From Peromyscus leucopus (Eukaryota; Chordata; Mammalia; Rodentia; Cricetidae), in contig NC_051073.1 of assembly GCF_004664715.2 (NCBI RefSeq), positions 59,251,879-59,315,878 on the forward strand: a stretch of DNA of 64,000 nucleotides, given 5' to 3'. The notes beneath the pieces are model-generated. The model was given only the letters and a program-made list of their open reading frames with translations. It was not told where the DNA came from and searched no databases. How positions within the stretch are numbered: position 1 is the stretch's first letter; every line of letters begins with the position of its first letter. Shown piece by piece: positions 1-41,688 of this stretch. The translations under genes were made by a program, and so were the position numbers.

Positions 1-711
1 TGGGATCTTACTCTCCAGATACAAGGGACTATTGACATTTTTATAATATGAGCCTTCCAAATCATGAATATGGCATCTCTCCATTTATTCGAGTCTTTAA
101 TTCCCTCTTTCTTTCACTAACATTTGATAGCTTCAGGATTGCGCTCTTCAACATCTTCCATTTCATTGATTTTTTGATATTAGGACTGGTATTTAAGTTA
201 CCTTATCTATTTACTTGTTGCTGATATTTAAATACAATTTTGTGGGGGGGGGCTGATTTTTATATTTTGGACATTATTAAATACAATTTACTTTAATTTC
301 ATATTTGCTTCTTTTCTCTGACTACTCAATTTAGAGCTCATGTCTGTGAGTGACTTAACTCTGCTGCTGTCAAATCACAGAGGCCACAAATGTCTTTTAT
401 CTCTGTCACTGAAATTTGACTCTGGTATTCAGATTCTTCTGTTTCTATTGTCTTTCGTGTCTCTGGAGAGTTTATATTCATTCTTATGTCAAGGACGTTT
501 TCTTTTAGACCTTTAACCCTCTGTTTGGACCAGCCTAACAAAAACAGCAGAACACAGCAAACATCTCATATGATATTGCTCTAAATGATTCTTAGCATCA
601 GAGAAGCTGAATTTACCAAAGAAAGACTCGACCTTAAGATTACTTACGTCTCTGATGTTATTTGATTCTGTGAATACTGTTATTTTACTGGCATAATCAA
701 AAGACGAATTT

Positions 712-935
712 CGGGCTTTGGGATGTGACTCCGTTAGTAGAGCACTTGCTCAGCATCCTCAAAGCCCTGAGTTCAATCTCCCGCACTATATAAACTAGGA
801 GTGGTGGCTCATTCCTGGAATCCCAGCATTCAGCACAATGCAGGGAGAAGGAGGGGGATCAGACATTCAAGGTCATCCTTGGCTAACTAGGGAGGTGGAG
901 ACCAGGTAAGACCCGGTCTCCCATAGAGAGACAAA
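712..935 (+). mobile_element. B4-type SINE (ID-like head fused to B1-like body)
   Basis: The left part resembles an ID/tRNA-derived head (gtagagcacttgct, then gagttcaatctccc). The right part is a B1-like body ('gtggctcattcctggaatcccagcattc', split here only for description). This ID plus B1 arrangement is the B4 family. The copy is diverged, so it is old. Confidence 0.7.
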
Positions 936-2187
936 TTTCATAGGAATTTGTTTGGAAACCCAAGTTCACACTGGAGTTTGGTGATCGGGAGACCTCTGCG
1001 CATGAGTGAACTGGCACCTTTACATACGGGCGCTTCCAAATTAAACTGGCCATCTAGAAGTACAAGGCCAGTGCAAGGGAAGCCAGAACGTAATCCCATC
1101 TAAAGGCCCGTGTGCCTCTACTAGTTAACTTGACCAGAAACTTCTGCCATTTTAGATTTAGTATTTAACCAAGGTGGGTCAGGAAAGGCAATATTTCCTA
1201 AAAGAATAACTACAGATTAATCATTAATGCTACAGGCAGAAGTAAAGTTGGACTATTCCTTGGGTAAAGGTTGGTGTGAGAGAGAACAGAAGAAGAGTTT
1301 TAATAGAAACTGAGAAAAACCTGGTCAAAGTCCAAGTTAAAGTTTAGGAGGGGAAAGATTTCATTTGCGGAAAAATAATTTAAATAGGTAATGTAAAAAT
1401 TTTTCAAGAAATAGGGCCATAGACTCTTTTCTCTTTTTAAAATTTTTTTTAGTGAACATAGAAGATTTCTTTATAAAAATTGTATATGTGCATTTTACTT
1501 AGCTGATATTTGCCCTCTCCCTGCGTTGCCCTCCTCCTCCTTATCCCAGCACTCTCAATTTTCCGTAGTTTCAAGTGAAATTACTCATGTAAATATTGCC
1601 TAACTTGGTGGTTTATGCCTCATGGTGCAATCTTAAGGTTTAGAAAAAAAATATAGCCTTTGGCAATATTTTTTCTCTTTTGCTTTTGACTTATAGATGC
1701 ATGGGCACTAGGTTCTTTGGTGCCTCTCTTACCTCTTTGAATTGACCAAAAAATAATGCAATAAGGTGAGTGAGAGAAGGCAGGGCGGGGAGACTATGTT
1801 CAGAATAGATATTGTGCCTCTGTGGAAATGTCCTATTTAAAGCCAATACTTCTATAGAACTAATATACGCTAATAACATTCCAGTGTTCTATACATTCGA
1901 TTCGATGTAGAGTATAAGTGTATCTCTAGCCCCTTCTTCTCCTACGAACTAAGATTAGTATTCTAGAGTCAGAATAAAGTCAATCCACTGAAAGTTAGGA
2001 AAATGGAATGTTTTCAATAATACCTGGAAAGGAACTGGTTCATATTTTTTGCACAAAATCAAATTTTATTTTTTTAAAAAAATGAATGGATTAATCTGGA
2101 AGTGAGAAATTGAAAATCCAAGGAGTGGCTTTAGCAAAGGACATCACCAACATTTTTTTTTCTGTTATTCTCTTCTATTTTTGCTTG

Positions 2188-2225
2188 TGAGCCCAGACTT
2201 TAACAGCCGGGCCATCTCTTCAGCC
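2188..2225 (-). mobile_element. Truncated B2/B3 SINE head
   Basis: The reverse complement begins gggctgaagagatggc and continues into a ttaaag motif, the box A end of B2/B3 elements. Only about 40 bp remain, abutting a poly-pyrimidine tract and a B1. Confidence 0.5.
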
Positions 2226-2254
2226 CTTCCGTCATTTTCTTTTCTTTTTTTTTT

Positions 2255-2432
2255 TTCTTTCTTTTTTTTTTTTTCAATGGTTTTTGAGACAGGATTTCTC
2301 TGTGTAGCTTTGGAGCCCGTCCTGGAACTCACTGTGTGGACCAGGCTGACCTCGAACTCACAGAGATCCTCCTGCCTCTGCCTCCCAAGTGCTGGGATTA
2401 AAGGTGTGCGCCACCACTGCCCAGTGATCCTT
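2255..2432 (-). mobile_element. B1 SINE, minus strand
   Basis: Contains the B1 landmarks read on the minus strand: gagacaggatttctctgtg, cctcgaactcacagagatc and gtgctgggattaaaggtg. A T-rich tail lies on the left, as expected for a minus insertion. Confidence 0.9.
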
Positions 2433-2927
2433 TTTTTTTTTTTTTTTTTAAGCGCTATCTTTTTTATTTACAGGTTTTTCTATCTGAATGTTGCAATATT
2501 GAAAACCCAGGTCAGTTTCACGCTTATTCTCAGCTTCCGTTTTGAGATGATTTCCCCTGTTCAAAGCATTTTGATTTCCTTACAGTCCTACACGTCCGTG
2601 GCTTCCATACCTGCAGAGCCTGCAGGGTCACTGCTGATACCTATCTCTGCCTTTCCTATCTGTTGCGGAATAGTGAAAATTCCAGATCTGCCAGTTTACT
2701 GGCCCTTTGATTTTTAGATAAGCTTCTCAATTTCTTGGAACAATAATTTCTGTATAATGGAGATAGCAGTAAAATTTATAGTAAACAAAATTATAGGTTG
2801 TATATGCACCCATATAACATGCATATAGCTCATATATATATACTAACATTGCACATGATAAGTGCCCAACAATGGCAGATATTATTAACCTGAAATTAGC
2901 CTTCTGTATTTAAGATGTTGTATTCTT

Positions 2928-3002
2928 TTTTTCCCCCAAATCATTCGCGATCAGATCCAGGACCTTGCATAGTCCTCTCCCACTGAGTTTTATCCCTAAC
3001 CA
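2928..3002 (-). mobile_element. ID SINE, minus strand
   Basis: The reverse complement reads as a tRNA-Ala-derived ID core (aaactcagtgggagagg, then aggtcctggatctgatcg). About 75 bp, diverged. Confidence 0.65.
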
Positions 3003-3099
3003 AGATGTTGCATTCTTGAGTACTATCTGGTACTCATTCACAAAGACACTTCTCTGAAACAGATACCCCTAATCAATTCTCTAGCACTGTTTCTTTTTG

Positions 3100-3369
3100 T
3101 CTTGTGGCTTATGACGAGCTGTTCTTCCTCGTACCGTACCTTTCACACAAACATTCTTTTGAAGTTGGCGTGCCGACTTTCTCCTCGCCTATAGCTTCCA
3201 GCTCTGCTCTGAGGCAAGCAGCTCCCGAAACTGACACCCACAGGGTTAAACCTAGTTGCTGTAGCCACCATCCCTCCTCCCCAGTCCCCCTTTTCACTGT
3301 AGGCTGGCAGCTGTCCTAACTGCCTACTGAAGCCAAATGCTTGAGGAGAGAGAGAGTAAGGAGCCAGCC
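3100..3369 (+). promoter_or_regulatory. Slc15a2: Presumed Slc15a2 promoter and 5' UTR
   Basis: This is the sequence immediately before the initiation codon. It is richer in GC than the surrounding flank, with several CpG dinucleotides (3110-3190) but no CpG island. I see no convincing TATA box, so the transcription start cannot be fixed from sequence. An in-frame upstream ATG lies at 3337-3339, 33 nt before the conventional start. Its context is weak (C at -3), whereas the downstream ATG has G at -3. An extra 5' non-coding exon further upstream cannot be excluded. Confidence 0.5.
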
Positions 3370-33361
<29,992 letters not shown>

Positions 33362-34945
33362 TGACTCACTGGACTTGTGACTGATTCCTGGCTCTGGTTT
33401 CAGTCATCTCTTATCTTCGAGCATATTTCACCCCTACCAGGTTAGGAGAAGGAAACAGCATTTTATCTGAGTAGATCGTCTCCATTTTTTCTACCACAAC
33501 AGAGGCAATTCTAGGACTAGGTTTTCAGGTATATCTTTAAACAAGGATCCAAGAGATTCTGTGTCCTCCGGGCTATCAACAAGCTCACTAAACATTAGGC
33601 AATGTTTCTCAAGTTAGCCTAGTATCTCCAAAAGGCTATGAAAATACAAATGTGTCATAGAGATAAGTCTCTGTGGGTAAGCTAAGCTTGGGAGACTCCT
33701 TTATCAGGTATTTAGAACTGATAACTCCACTTGTTGACATGTTGGTTTGGAAGCAAAAGTGCAGAATAGTAGAGGAATGGTATTTCACATTTCTTTATCA
33801 GTAGTATAATTGTACTGTTCATGAAGATGTCAAGAATGGTATGTATGGCATGATCTAATCCAGAGGCTAGCTTGTCAGCCGCTAGCAAGTTTAATATGAT
33901 TTGAAATGGCAGGCTACAGAATGGCATTTTATTAGAGCATGGAAGATACATCTTTCTGATCACTACAGCGTTTCATCTACTCATCCAAACACCCCTTTAT
34001 CAGTACTGATAAACCACAATTAAAGACAGTAAGAATAGATGTGGGGACACAGGAATTCAGATAAATTATTCTTTGTTCTTTACTGCACATTCCTCTAAAG
34101 AACTCCAGTGTTTCCGCCCTGAACTGTGCTCTTCCAAGGACATCTGTCTAAGAAACTAACTTTAACTTTGCAACCCAGCCTTTTAAGCATTGCGGGAACA
34201 GCTTTATCTTATTATTACATCTCATTTTGCTTATTACAGCAAATCTTCAGTAACAAAATGTTTTTCTAGCCCAACTTCCTTTAATTTTTTTTCTATTTGG
34301 CTTGCTTGTGATGTATTTTTAGTTTTTTTCCATAATTTTTGTTTACATTTCTCCCTCTAGTCTTAGAAATTTCCTGTTTATTGAAAAGGGATGACAATAC
34401 TACTGTTTTGAAGCTCTAAACTGTAATATTCAACAAATGGGCAAGGTCCTGCATGAGAAACCTATCAACATCTTCAGGGGTGGGCAGAGCATGTGGACTT
34501 TCTGCTTGTGTGTGTGAGACAGGATCTCATGTGCAATGTGTGGATCAAGGGACAAGCTTGGGAGCAGCAGGATGGTACCATGTGTTGCCAGGAGGAAAAA
34601 TTCACAAGCTCTGTGTGAAAGACCTCATTTCCACTCCTTTTGTTACTTTGTTCCCATCTATAACTATGTTGGATCGCATATTGTTAATAATGTAATATAT
34701 TCTTAAGAGAATTTGCTCCAGTTCTTCAAGCTTTAAATACTGTAGTTTTAATGACTAAGATTTCAGAAGCACAGAAGATATTGCAACACCATTCATTTCC
34801 CCCAGATACCTTGCTGTGAACTTGTCCATACTCCTTTAGAAGATGTTCATTTTTAAGCAGCTTTAACTCAAACTATTTTTTTGACTTTTGTTGTAAGAGA
34901 TGTTAACACTGATCTGTGAATAAAAGGTTTTATGTACAAGTAAAT
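33362..34945 (+). other. Slc15a2: Slc15a2 3' untranslated region
   Basis: About 1.58 kb, AT-rich, from the stop codon to the first canonical poly(A) signal. I recognise no interspersed repeat in it. The length is consistent with the roughly 4-kb PEPT2 mRNA of rodents. A short open frame at 34453-34695 lies inside it and is not considered coding. Confidence 0.75.
34919..34924 (+). terminator. Slc15a2: Poly(A) signal AATAAA of Slc15a2
   Basis: Canonical hexamer, followed about 20 nt later by a likely cleavage region and by a T/GT-rich stretch near 34980-34995. No earlier AATAAA is seen in the 3' UTR. Confidence 0.75.
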
Positions 34946-35121
34946 TTGAGAAATTAGATATAATATTATCTTCTAAATATTCTATTTGTGTGTTAAAGAG
35001 TCTGCGATATCCTCAGGGAAGTCATAATGTCCCTAGATTATCTTAACGTGGTAGTTTTCTCAGAACACCAGTTTCAGAAGAATCTTTCTGCTGGCTAATG
35101 GCTTTACCTGCTTCCTGCTAT

Positions 35122-35212
35122 TGAGCTGTGGACACAGCTCAGTGGTAGAACACTTGCTAGTGTGCATAGGGTCCCAGATCCAATCCCCGGCACTACAAGC
35201 AAACAGACAAAG
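35122..35212 (+). mobile_element. ID SINE downstream of Slc15a2
   Basis: ID core: acacagctcagtggtagaac, acttgctagtgtgca, ccagatccaatccccggcac and an A-rich tail. Confidence 0.8.
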
Positions 35213-35766
35213 ACTGTCTTACGACACCGGTTCTGTCACAATCGAGGATAAGCATAGCTTTTTCTTTTGGGTCTTTGAGGTATTTGGGAAAGCTCACCTT
35301 CAGTGTGAATTCCACAAATGGATCATGAAGCTAAATGTTCTCAGTTCTTGCAACAGTTCCTTATAAGGCATAGCTCTGTCTTTTTACTACCACAGCTTCT
35401 TTCTTCTAAAAATAATCCTTTAATCTAAAATATAGCAATTAAGAGTCAGATATGTGATGACTAGAACCAACTATAATATTTCAGAAGTCCTCTGACCAAT
35501 AAGGTTAGCACCATTTACTAAACAAAGCATTTTTGTTAAACCATTGAATTAGCTGAGAGAGACACACAAAAAATTAACAATCCACTCTATCTATGCTCAA
35601 AGTTGCCTTTCACATCTTGTCTGACAGCTGGTGAGCTCTTGGTGAATAGATACTTAGGGGAGCAAAGACACAATGAGATAGGGAAACAAACAGCTCTGTA
35701 AGAGCAGAGTACAAGAGGCAGAAGACTCATTTAGAGGCATCTAGGGCCCAAATCCTGTGGGGCCTT

Positions 35767-35995
35767 GAGACCATGGCGGTTGGGGAAACGGCTCAGTGGG
35801 TAACATATTTGTTGTGCTAGCATGAGGCCCTGAGTTCGGATTCCCGGTACCCACATAAAAGCTGGGCATGACAATAGCAGTGCTAAGGTGAGACAGGCAG
35901 ATTCCAGGGGCTCACTGGACAGCCAGTCTAGCCAAAACAGAGACCTTCAGGTTCAGTGAGAGACTGTCTCAAAATTAAGGTAAAGAGTGATAGAG
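35767..35995 (+). mobile_element. B4/RSINE-type SINE
   Basis: Marks: ggaaacggctcagtgggtaa, gagttcggattcccggtacc, aggggctcactggacagcca, gagactgtctcaaaatta. Confidence 0.65.
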
Positions 35996-36067
35996 GAAGA
36001 CACACAATGTCTTCTATGTGTGTGAGCCCACGTGCACACATAGACACATTCCTTTATTGTTTTATCA

Positions 36068-36068
<1 letters not shown>

Positions 36069-36108
<40 letters not shown>

Positions 36109-36113
36109 CGCGC
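36069..36113. repeat. (TG)15(CG)6 alternating purine-pyrimidine tract
   Basis: Thirty bases of TG repeat pass directly into twelve bases of CG repeat without interruption. Such sequence is the classic Z-DNA-forming type. Confidence 0.97.
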
Positions 36114-36380
36114 AGAAGCCAGAAGAGGATATTGGGTGTCCTTTTCTATCACTGTCCACTGTATTCCCTTGAGTCACAGTCTCTCACTCAATCTGGAGCC
36201 AGGCTGGAGGGCAGTGAGCCCCAGGAATCCCCCTGTCTCCATCCTCACACCACAGCACTGGAGTTATAGGTATGCACATGACTATGACTGGCTTTCTACA
36301 TGGGTTCTAGGGATTTGAACTCAGATTCTCATTCTTGCACACCAAACATGCTTAACTACTGAGACATCTCCCAAGCCCCC
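36114..36380 (-). mobile_element. B4/RSINE-type SINE, minus strand
   Basis: Marks on the + strand: gaagccagaagaggatattg, caggctggagggcagtgagc, ggttctagggatttgaactc and ctgagacatctcccaagccc. The TG/CG tract is its simple-repeat tail. Confidence 0.6.
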
Positions 36381-37920
36381 ATTCCCTTTTGAATAAAGTG
36401 TAATAAAACACCGAAACCTCCAAAGCTTGACATTTACAATTCAATCAAGATCAACTTAGCAGATCATTAATAGATTAAAAAACTCTATCTTTAAGAAAAT
36501 ATTTATAAACAAATGAACAACAACAGCAAAAGCACATAAGCAGAGAACTTTAGGCCCAGACTGGGAATGGCAGATGACTGTCTCAAATGCTCATCCCAAT
36601 GGCTTCATAATGGCTTTTTGGAGAACTCTTTGTGGGGATTTGTACAAACTCAGCAGAAAAAAAATTAACAAACAGACACACAGAGTACAGGGAAGTGGAC
36701 CATTCTGGTTATGATCAACTTTCTATTTTGAACTTCTTCCTGCATCTTCCAGCTTCATCCACTCAGCTACACTATCATTTCCCCAAAACACTGTGCAATT
36801 TTTCTCACCATGAAGCTCACTGCTTTCATAATTTCTTTCTTTCTCTGTCTACACTGCTCTGGCCTGAACTTCCTCAAATGAGACTCTTTCTCTTCTTCCT
36901 CAAGTCTTCTCCCTACACCCGGACCCCCCCCCCCCCCCGTGTCTTCCATCCTCCTCAAGAGTACTTCTCAATCTGTATTTATTGGACAGCCCAGAAAGCA
37001 TCACATGGGGAAGGAGCAGGACACAATAAGAAATCTTTAAGAGTTTTATAAGAGATTAAGTCACTGGGTCTAACTGACCCAGACAAGGAACAATACTATC
37101 AACATCATTGTTTATTAACCAATATCCACATGTTGTATTCAACATTTATGGTGGATATTCATTTTAGAAGATTGCTTTCTATCTTTGTATTTGCTGTGTT
37201 CAGCTAATGATACATACACATGCATTGTTCTGGGTCGGGGCATAGAAGAATACATAATTTAAGATTACAGCTATGCATTAGCTTAGGTCATAAAAGTTGG
37301 TTACATGGGCAATCCAAGGCAAGGAATGTTTGTTACATTATTCTCTTATAGGCAAATTAAACAAACAGGCTGAGCACACCGTAGGACAGCAGCCTTAAGT
37401 CTTAAGTAACTTCAAGATGTGTTATTAACTCTGATGTCCAGCAAAAGTTCCAGTCTCTTAGAATGTAAAAGATATTTTCATAATATTGGCTCCATCACAG
37501 TACACAGCATTGCTGTGAACAGTAGCATTTGGGTATCTGTTTATGTTCCTGTTTTTTTTTTTTCAGGTGTCTTTCTACTTACTTCTTTTTTATTTTTTAT
37601 TTCTTATTATTAAGAAATTTTCTATTCATTTTACATACCAACCACAGAACTCCCTCTCCTCCCTCCTCCCGCCCCCAGCCTTACCCCCTCCCAACCTACC
37701 CCTCCATTCCCACCTCCTCCAAGGCAATCCTCAAATCTTCTAACCAACACTCATACCACTTGGGAGCATGGGCCAACCTCCTTTGCTTTATAAATGTCAT
37801 GTGTGTATACTATATGTTGTGTGAGTTTCTGCTTCTCAAATTGGGCAATAGACTTGTTGAAGACAGTTAAAAAAATATTAAGTCACATACAGTTCTGTAA
37901 TTTGATCAACAATGACTCAC
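36381..37920. other. Intergenic, mostly unassigned
   Basis: Includes C15 at 36924-36938. A C-rich stretch at 37620-37740 (ttacataccaaccacagaac, cctccctcctcccgcccc) resembles part of a rodent retroelement but cannot be named. The 139-residue open frame at 36632-37051 is low in complexity and has no recognisable domain. Confidence 0.4.
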
Positions 37921-37924
37921 AGAT

Positions 37925-38173
37925 GGGAGGTGATGGCACATGCCTTTAACCCTTGCACTCAGGAGACAGAGGCAGGTGGATCTCTGTGAGTTTGAAGCAA
38001 GTCTGGTCTACAAAGTGAGTTTCAGGACAGCCAAGGCTACACAGAGAAACTCTGTCTCAAAAAAGAAGAAGATGGAGGAGAAGGAGGAAGAGGAGGAGGA
38101 GGAGGAGAAGGAGAAGGAGAAGAAGAAGAAGAAGAAGAAGAAGAAGAAGAAGAAGAAGAAGAAGAAGAAGAAG

Positions 38174-38204
<31 letters not shown>
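37925..38204 (+). mobile_element. B1 SINE followed by a long GAA/GGA purine tract
   Basis: B1 marks (aggcaggtggatctctgtga, acagagaaactctgtctcaa) end at about 38066. From 38074 to 38203 the + strand is all purine: mixed GGA/GAA, then a regular (GAA)n. The tract probably grew from the SINE tail. Confidence 0.85.
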
Positions 38205-38654
38205 TCTCCTCATCATAAAAATACAGTGTGTCCAGTAGAAGCTGTAAAGGTGCTTGGTCTCAGTACCATGCCTGTCTTTGTGTGCTTGTAAGAACTGACC
38301 TGTGCTGAGGACTCATCAAAAGCCCAGTCAGGAGGACAATAACCTGGACCTGGGGACTCCACCAGCACAGAATCTGAATTTCTAGACTATTCCAGCTACT
38401 ATTTAAAGACACCTACTTTCAAACTCTGGAGACAGTTCAACCACTCAGCTTCTTCAGGCTCATCTGACATTCTTCAGGGGTCACCAGCACTTCCTGCATT
38501 CCTCTTGGCTCAGCTGTGGCAGAGAACACCACTGCTATTCATGTAGGTAAGGGCTATGGTTTTACAGAAGTGTTCTTATCTCTGGAAAATTCACATTGAA
38601 CCAATTACATAAACTCACAGAGGCTTGGAGTCACTGGCAGTCAGCACAACAACC

Positions 38655-38818
38655 ATTTGTTGTGAAACTCAAGGTTTCCAATACCCCCATGGCAGCTCAA
38701 TCACTTATAATTCCAGTTTCAGGGGATCTGATGTCCCCTTCTGGCCTCCTTGGTACACATACACCATGGAGGTAAATACCCATACACATTAAATAAAAGT
38801 AAATCTTTTTTTTAAAAA
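38655..38818 (+). mobile_element. B3 SINE 3' part
   Basis: Marks: ataattccagtttcagggga, cccttctggcctccttggta, cattaaataaaagtaaatc. The head is degraded. Confidence 0.65.
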
Positions 38819-38944
38819 AATCTATTTAGAGAGATGCACTTGAAATAGTATAGATAAATAAAAATGGAAATCTAGAAGAGATGTACATATAACCCACAGG
38901 AAGGCAGAAAGGGAAAAACAGACAGCAGCATTTGGTGTCCTTAG

Positions 38945-39270
38945 TGTTTTGGATTAATAGGTGTCTACTGGTATCTCACTTTTTAAAATCTGCATTCCTT
39001 AATGATATGATATTGAACATGAGATGTATATCTCATTTTCCAACTGGCTGTCTTCTTTGGCAAATGTACTATTGATATACCTCTTTTATCCATTTTTAAA
39101 CTGGGTCATTGTTTTCTTCTTGAGTTTAAACTGTTCTTATTATAAGTTAAATATATATCTTTTGTCAGATTTTTTTTTCAAATTCCCTCCCATTCTGTAG
39201 TTTGTCTTCTCATTATATACTATATTTTGAAGAAGTTTGTATGAAACTGAACTTGGTCTGAAGATACTTT
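38945..39270. mobile_element. Ancient L1 fragment
   Basis: The order of tatctcactttttaaaatct, tggctgtcttctttggcaaa, tttttaaactgggtcattgt, ttttgtcagatttt and cccattctgtagtttgtctt matches the well-known old-L1 segment seen in all placentals. Orientation not determined. Confidence 0.55.
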
Positions 39271-41165
39271 TGTACTTGAAGCCTTCCCTAAGGAACCACA
39301 ACTTAATTGAGTATGTAACTTGACTAAGCCTCACTTAGGGGTTTACCTACGAGACAAATTGCTGACTCCTGGCCAAGTTTCACAAATCACAGCCAGCCAA
39401 TTGATCAGACCAAGTGCAAATAGAAAAATGCCAACTCTCTGTACTCACTTCCCCTTCCTAACCATAAATGCCAGCCTGCCTGCTCTGTTGAACATGCCTC
39501 TCTGAACTTCCCATTCTGAGAGCTGCCCAGTTTGTGAATGGCTCCTTGCTCCATTGAACTCTATTAAGTTCAACTTGTCTACATGGCTTCTTTAAGTAAT
39601 TGTTTGCCTTTACACAATAACACGGTCATGGAAGACAAACATGACTCAGGAATGCATAAGATACCAAAGAATCATGTAGTTCTCAGAGCCGACTTTGAAT
39701 CCAAGTTTGCCTACTTTCTTCCATGATCAACAAAGCACAGCAAGATTTTTTAAGACATAACCAAAGAACAGGACTTAGCTTCTTTGTAAGCAGCAGACTG
39801 TGGGAAGGTAAATACATGATCGGTGAAGGCTGGTTAGGAAAGGTTCTTAAACAGTCCTCTGGTGCTGATATCCAGGCGATGGGTGATCTAACATTAGCCT
39901 TTGCAATCCTCCTCTGTTATTCCCGGTAGGCGAGGTGGGAGAAGCTTGGTAAATGTATCTTCTGCTTTGGAGGCCAGAGAGATTTCCTTGAAACTTTTTT
40001 CTGCGTTTGTTCATTTGATTTTTTTTTTGGGGGGGGGGCGCAAGTGCTTCAAGCTGAGGGTGAAATTACCATATTGAACTGTCGTGAAGCTCTTCGAAGC
40101 TATTAGACCATATACGGCACTGTTTCAAACCTGTTTTGATCCTACATTTCCCAGAAAGCCTTTGGGTAAACTTTCCAGTTCTCTTTACAGGGTTTCCGCT
40201 TTTACAAAGGAAGATTTTTTTTCTAAGCTTGCTTTAGAATGCTTGTGCCACCACTTAACAGATGTACCTCTCTAATTAGATCTTTCACCTGACCCAGTTC
40301 CCAAGCTTTGCCTCTGTTTGTCCCCACACTCAGGCTGCAGCTTATTGCCTGAGGCAAAATTCTTAGGACTTCACTCCAGGTCAGAGAGGCAAACCGAAAG
40401 CATTTAGTCCTTTCTCTGATAGAAAAAAAAGAGCTTCCCTCCTGGATAGCTCTCCGTCCTGTTCGGCTTGGGTCCTCCCCCCAAAGAGGATCCCTAAGGC
40501 TAGAGCACGTGTACAGCTGAGAGGCTTGGCTTGGCTGCTTTATCAGCAGCCCCTCCATCAGGGAGGAATCTGCCTGCTTTCCCATCAGGCCCTTGCCGCA
40601 GGGGACTTTCCCATCCCGGGGAAACTAATTTTGTTCTTACAGAAAAAGAACTAAGAAAGAAAGTTCTGAAAGCTTTTTAGAGAGAGATTACGTTTTTTTT
40701 TTTTTCCAGAGAGAGAGAGAACAGCAAGTTTTTCCCAGACGTCTGCTCTCTAAACTTTGGCTTCAATGGCCGAGAGGGAACTGATTCTGAGGGTGAGGTG
40801 TTGCACTGCCAGAGGAGCAGAGGATTTTTTTTTGTTGTTTCCTTCCACACCCGCTGCAGGGGGAATCTCTTTTGTCTTCGGCTTTTTTGTTGTTGTTGTT
40901 TCGGTTTTTTGTTTTGTTTTGTTTTGTTTTTTGTTTGTTTTGGCATTTTAGCATTTTGTTTTGTTTTGTTTTTTGTTTGTTTTCCCAGGCCAAAAGCTTC
41001 CACAGGAATCTTTTCTCTGCCTGTTAAGCTCTTCTTTGATAGATATTTCCTCTGGTTCTTCCTCAGGGTTTTGTGTTCATAGCCCCATAGTTAGGCTTAT
41101 CTTATGCTATTTGACCCTAAGCTTTTTCTTTTCTATATTCCTAACCTAATATTTCTATTTTCTAC
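39271..41165. other. Intergenic, unassigned; possible LTR or regulatory sequence
   Basis: 39300-39620 reads like a degraded LTR (a short cluster of stop-rich AT/CT-rich sequence ending in actctattaagttcaacttg), but it is not identified. 39640-40700 is repeat-poor and richer in GC, with an exact NF-kB-type motif GGGGACTTTCC at 40601-40611. 40880-40990 is (GTTTT)n-like. The open frames here, including 120 residues at 40223-40585 on the minus strand, have no recognised domain. Confidence 0.4.
40601..40611 (+). promoter_or_regulatory. NF-kB consensus-like site
   Basis: GGGGACTTTCC matches GGGRNNYYCC exactly and equals the classic kappa-B sequence. It sits in the repeat-poor block 39640-40700. 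An 11-mer can occur by chance in 64 kb, so function is only a possibility. Confidence 0.25.
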
Positions 41166-41178
41166 CTTCCTTAATTTT

Positions 41179-41336
41179 GTTTTTGTTTTTGTTTTTCGAG
41201 ACAGGGTTTCTCTGTGTAGCTTTGCGCCTTTCCTGGAACTCGCTTGGTAGCCCAGGCTGGCCTTGAACTCACAGAGATCCGCCTGCCTCTGCCTCCCGAG
41301 TGCTGGGATTAAAGGCGTGCGCCACCGCCGCCCGGC
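41179..41336 (-). mobile_element. Young B1 SINE, minus strand
   Basis: Near-consensus B1 of the cricetid variant with a (TTTTTG)n-type tail. Flanked by the 13-bp duplication cttccttaatttt (41166-41178 and 41340-41352). Confidence 0.93.
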
Positions 41337-41567
41337 AAACTTCCTTAATTTTTATAGATGAGAGAGAGAGAGAATCCATATAGAGAGAAATCTAGTGCTG
41401 CAGTCTTGTGGCATTTCACCCCTTAACCTATACACCAGAGAATAAAATACTGTTGCCTTCATTTTTCAATTCCTTGTCCACATGCCTACACTTGAAATGC
41501 CCCCTCAATCCGTTCACCAAGTCCTAGGGTTATTTTTGTTTAATCTTTTTTTTTTTTTTGAAATAAA

Positions 41568-41615
41568 TACTGCTTTTAATCCCAGCATTTGGGAGGGACA
41601 GGCCAGGCAGACAAA

Positions 41616-41663
<48 letters not shown>
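41568..41663 (+). mobile_element. B1 fragment followed by T46
   Basis: A short B1 piece (tttaatcccagcatttggga, ggccaggcagacaaat) stops abruptly at a 46-T homopolymer (41618-41663). The T run may be the tail of a lost minus-strand insertion. Confidence 0.65.
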
Positions 41664-41664
<1 letters not shown>

Positions 41665-41688
41665 TCTCTGTTCAGGTGCCATTTGTGG

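Larger units (their letters stand above)
1..3099. other. 5' flanking intergenic DNA of Slc15a2
   Basis: AT-rich sequence with no coding exon that I recognise. Apart from the SINEs listed separately (B4 near 712, B1 near 2255, ID near 2928) it looks unique. Short open frames here are not supported by homology or codon use. In other mammals the upstream neighbour is Eaf2, but none of it is visible. Confidence 0.6.

Noticed and set aside
34453..34695. 80-residue open frame inside the Slc15a2 3' UTR
   Set aside because: It starts over 1 kb after the stop codon, has no homologue I know, and lies within an evident UTR.
36632..37051. 139-residue open frame downstream of Slc15a2
   Set aside because: Ser/Leu/Phe-rich low-complexity translation of pyrimidine-rich DNA ending near a C15 run; no recognisable motif.
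37940..38218. 92-residue open frame rich in Glu and Lys
   Set aside because: It is the translation of a B1 SINE running into a GAA/GGA tract; no protein family is involved.
40223..40585. 120-residue minus-strand open frame in a repeat-poor block
   Set aside because: No known domain, no splice or conservation evidence. Kept only as unassigned sequence.
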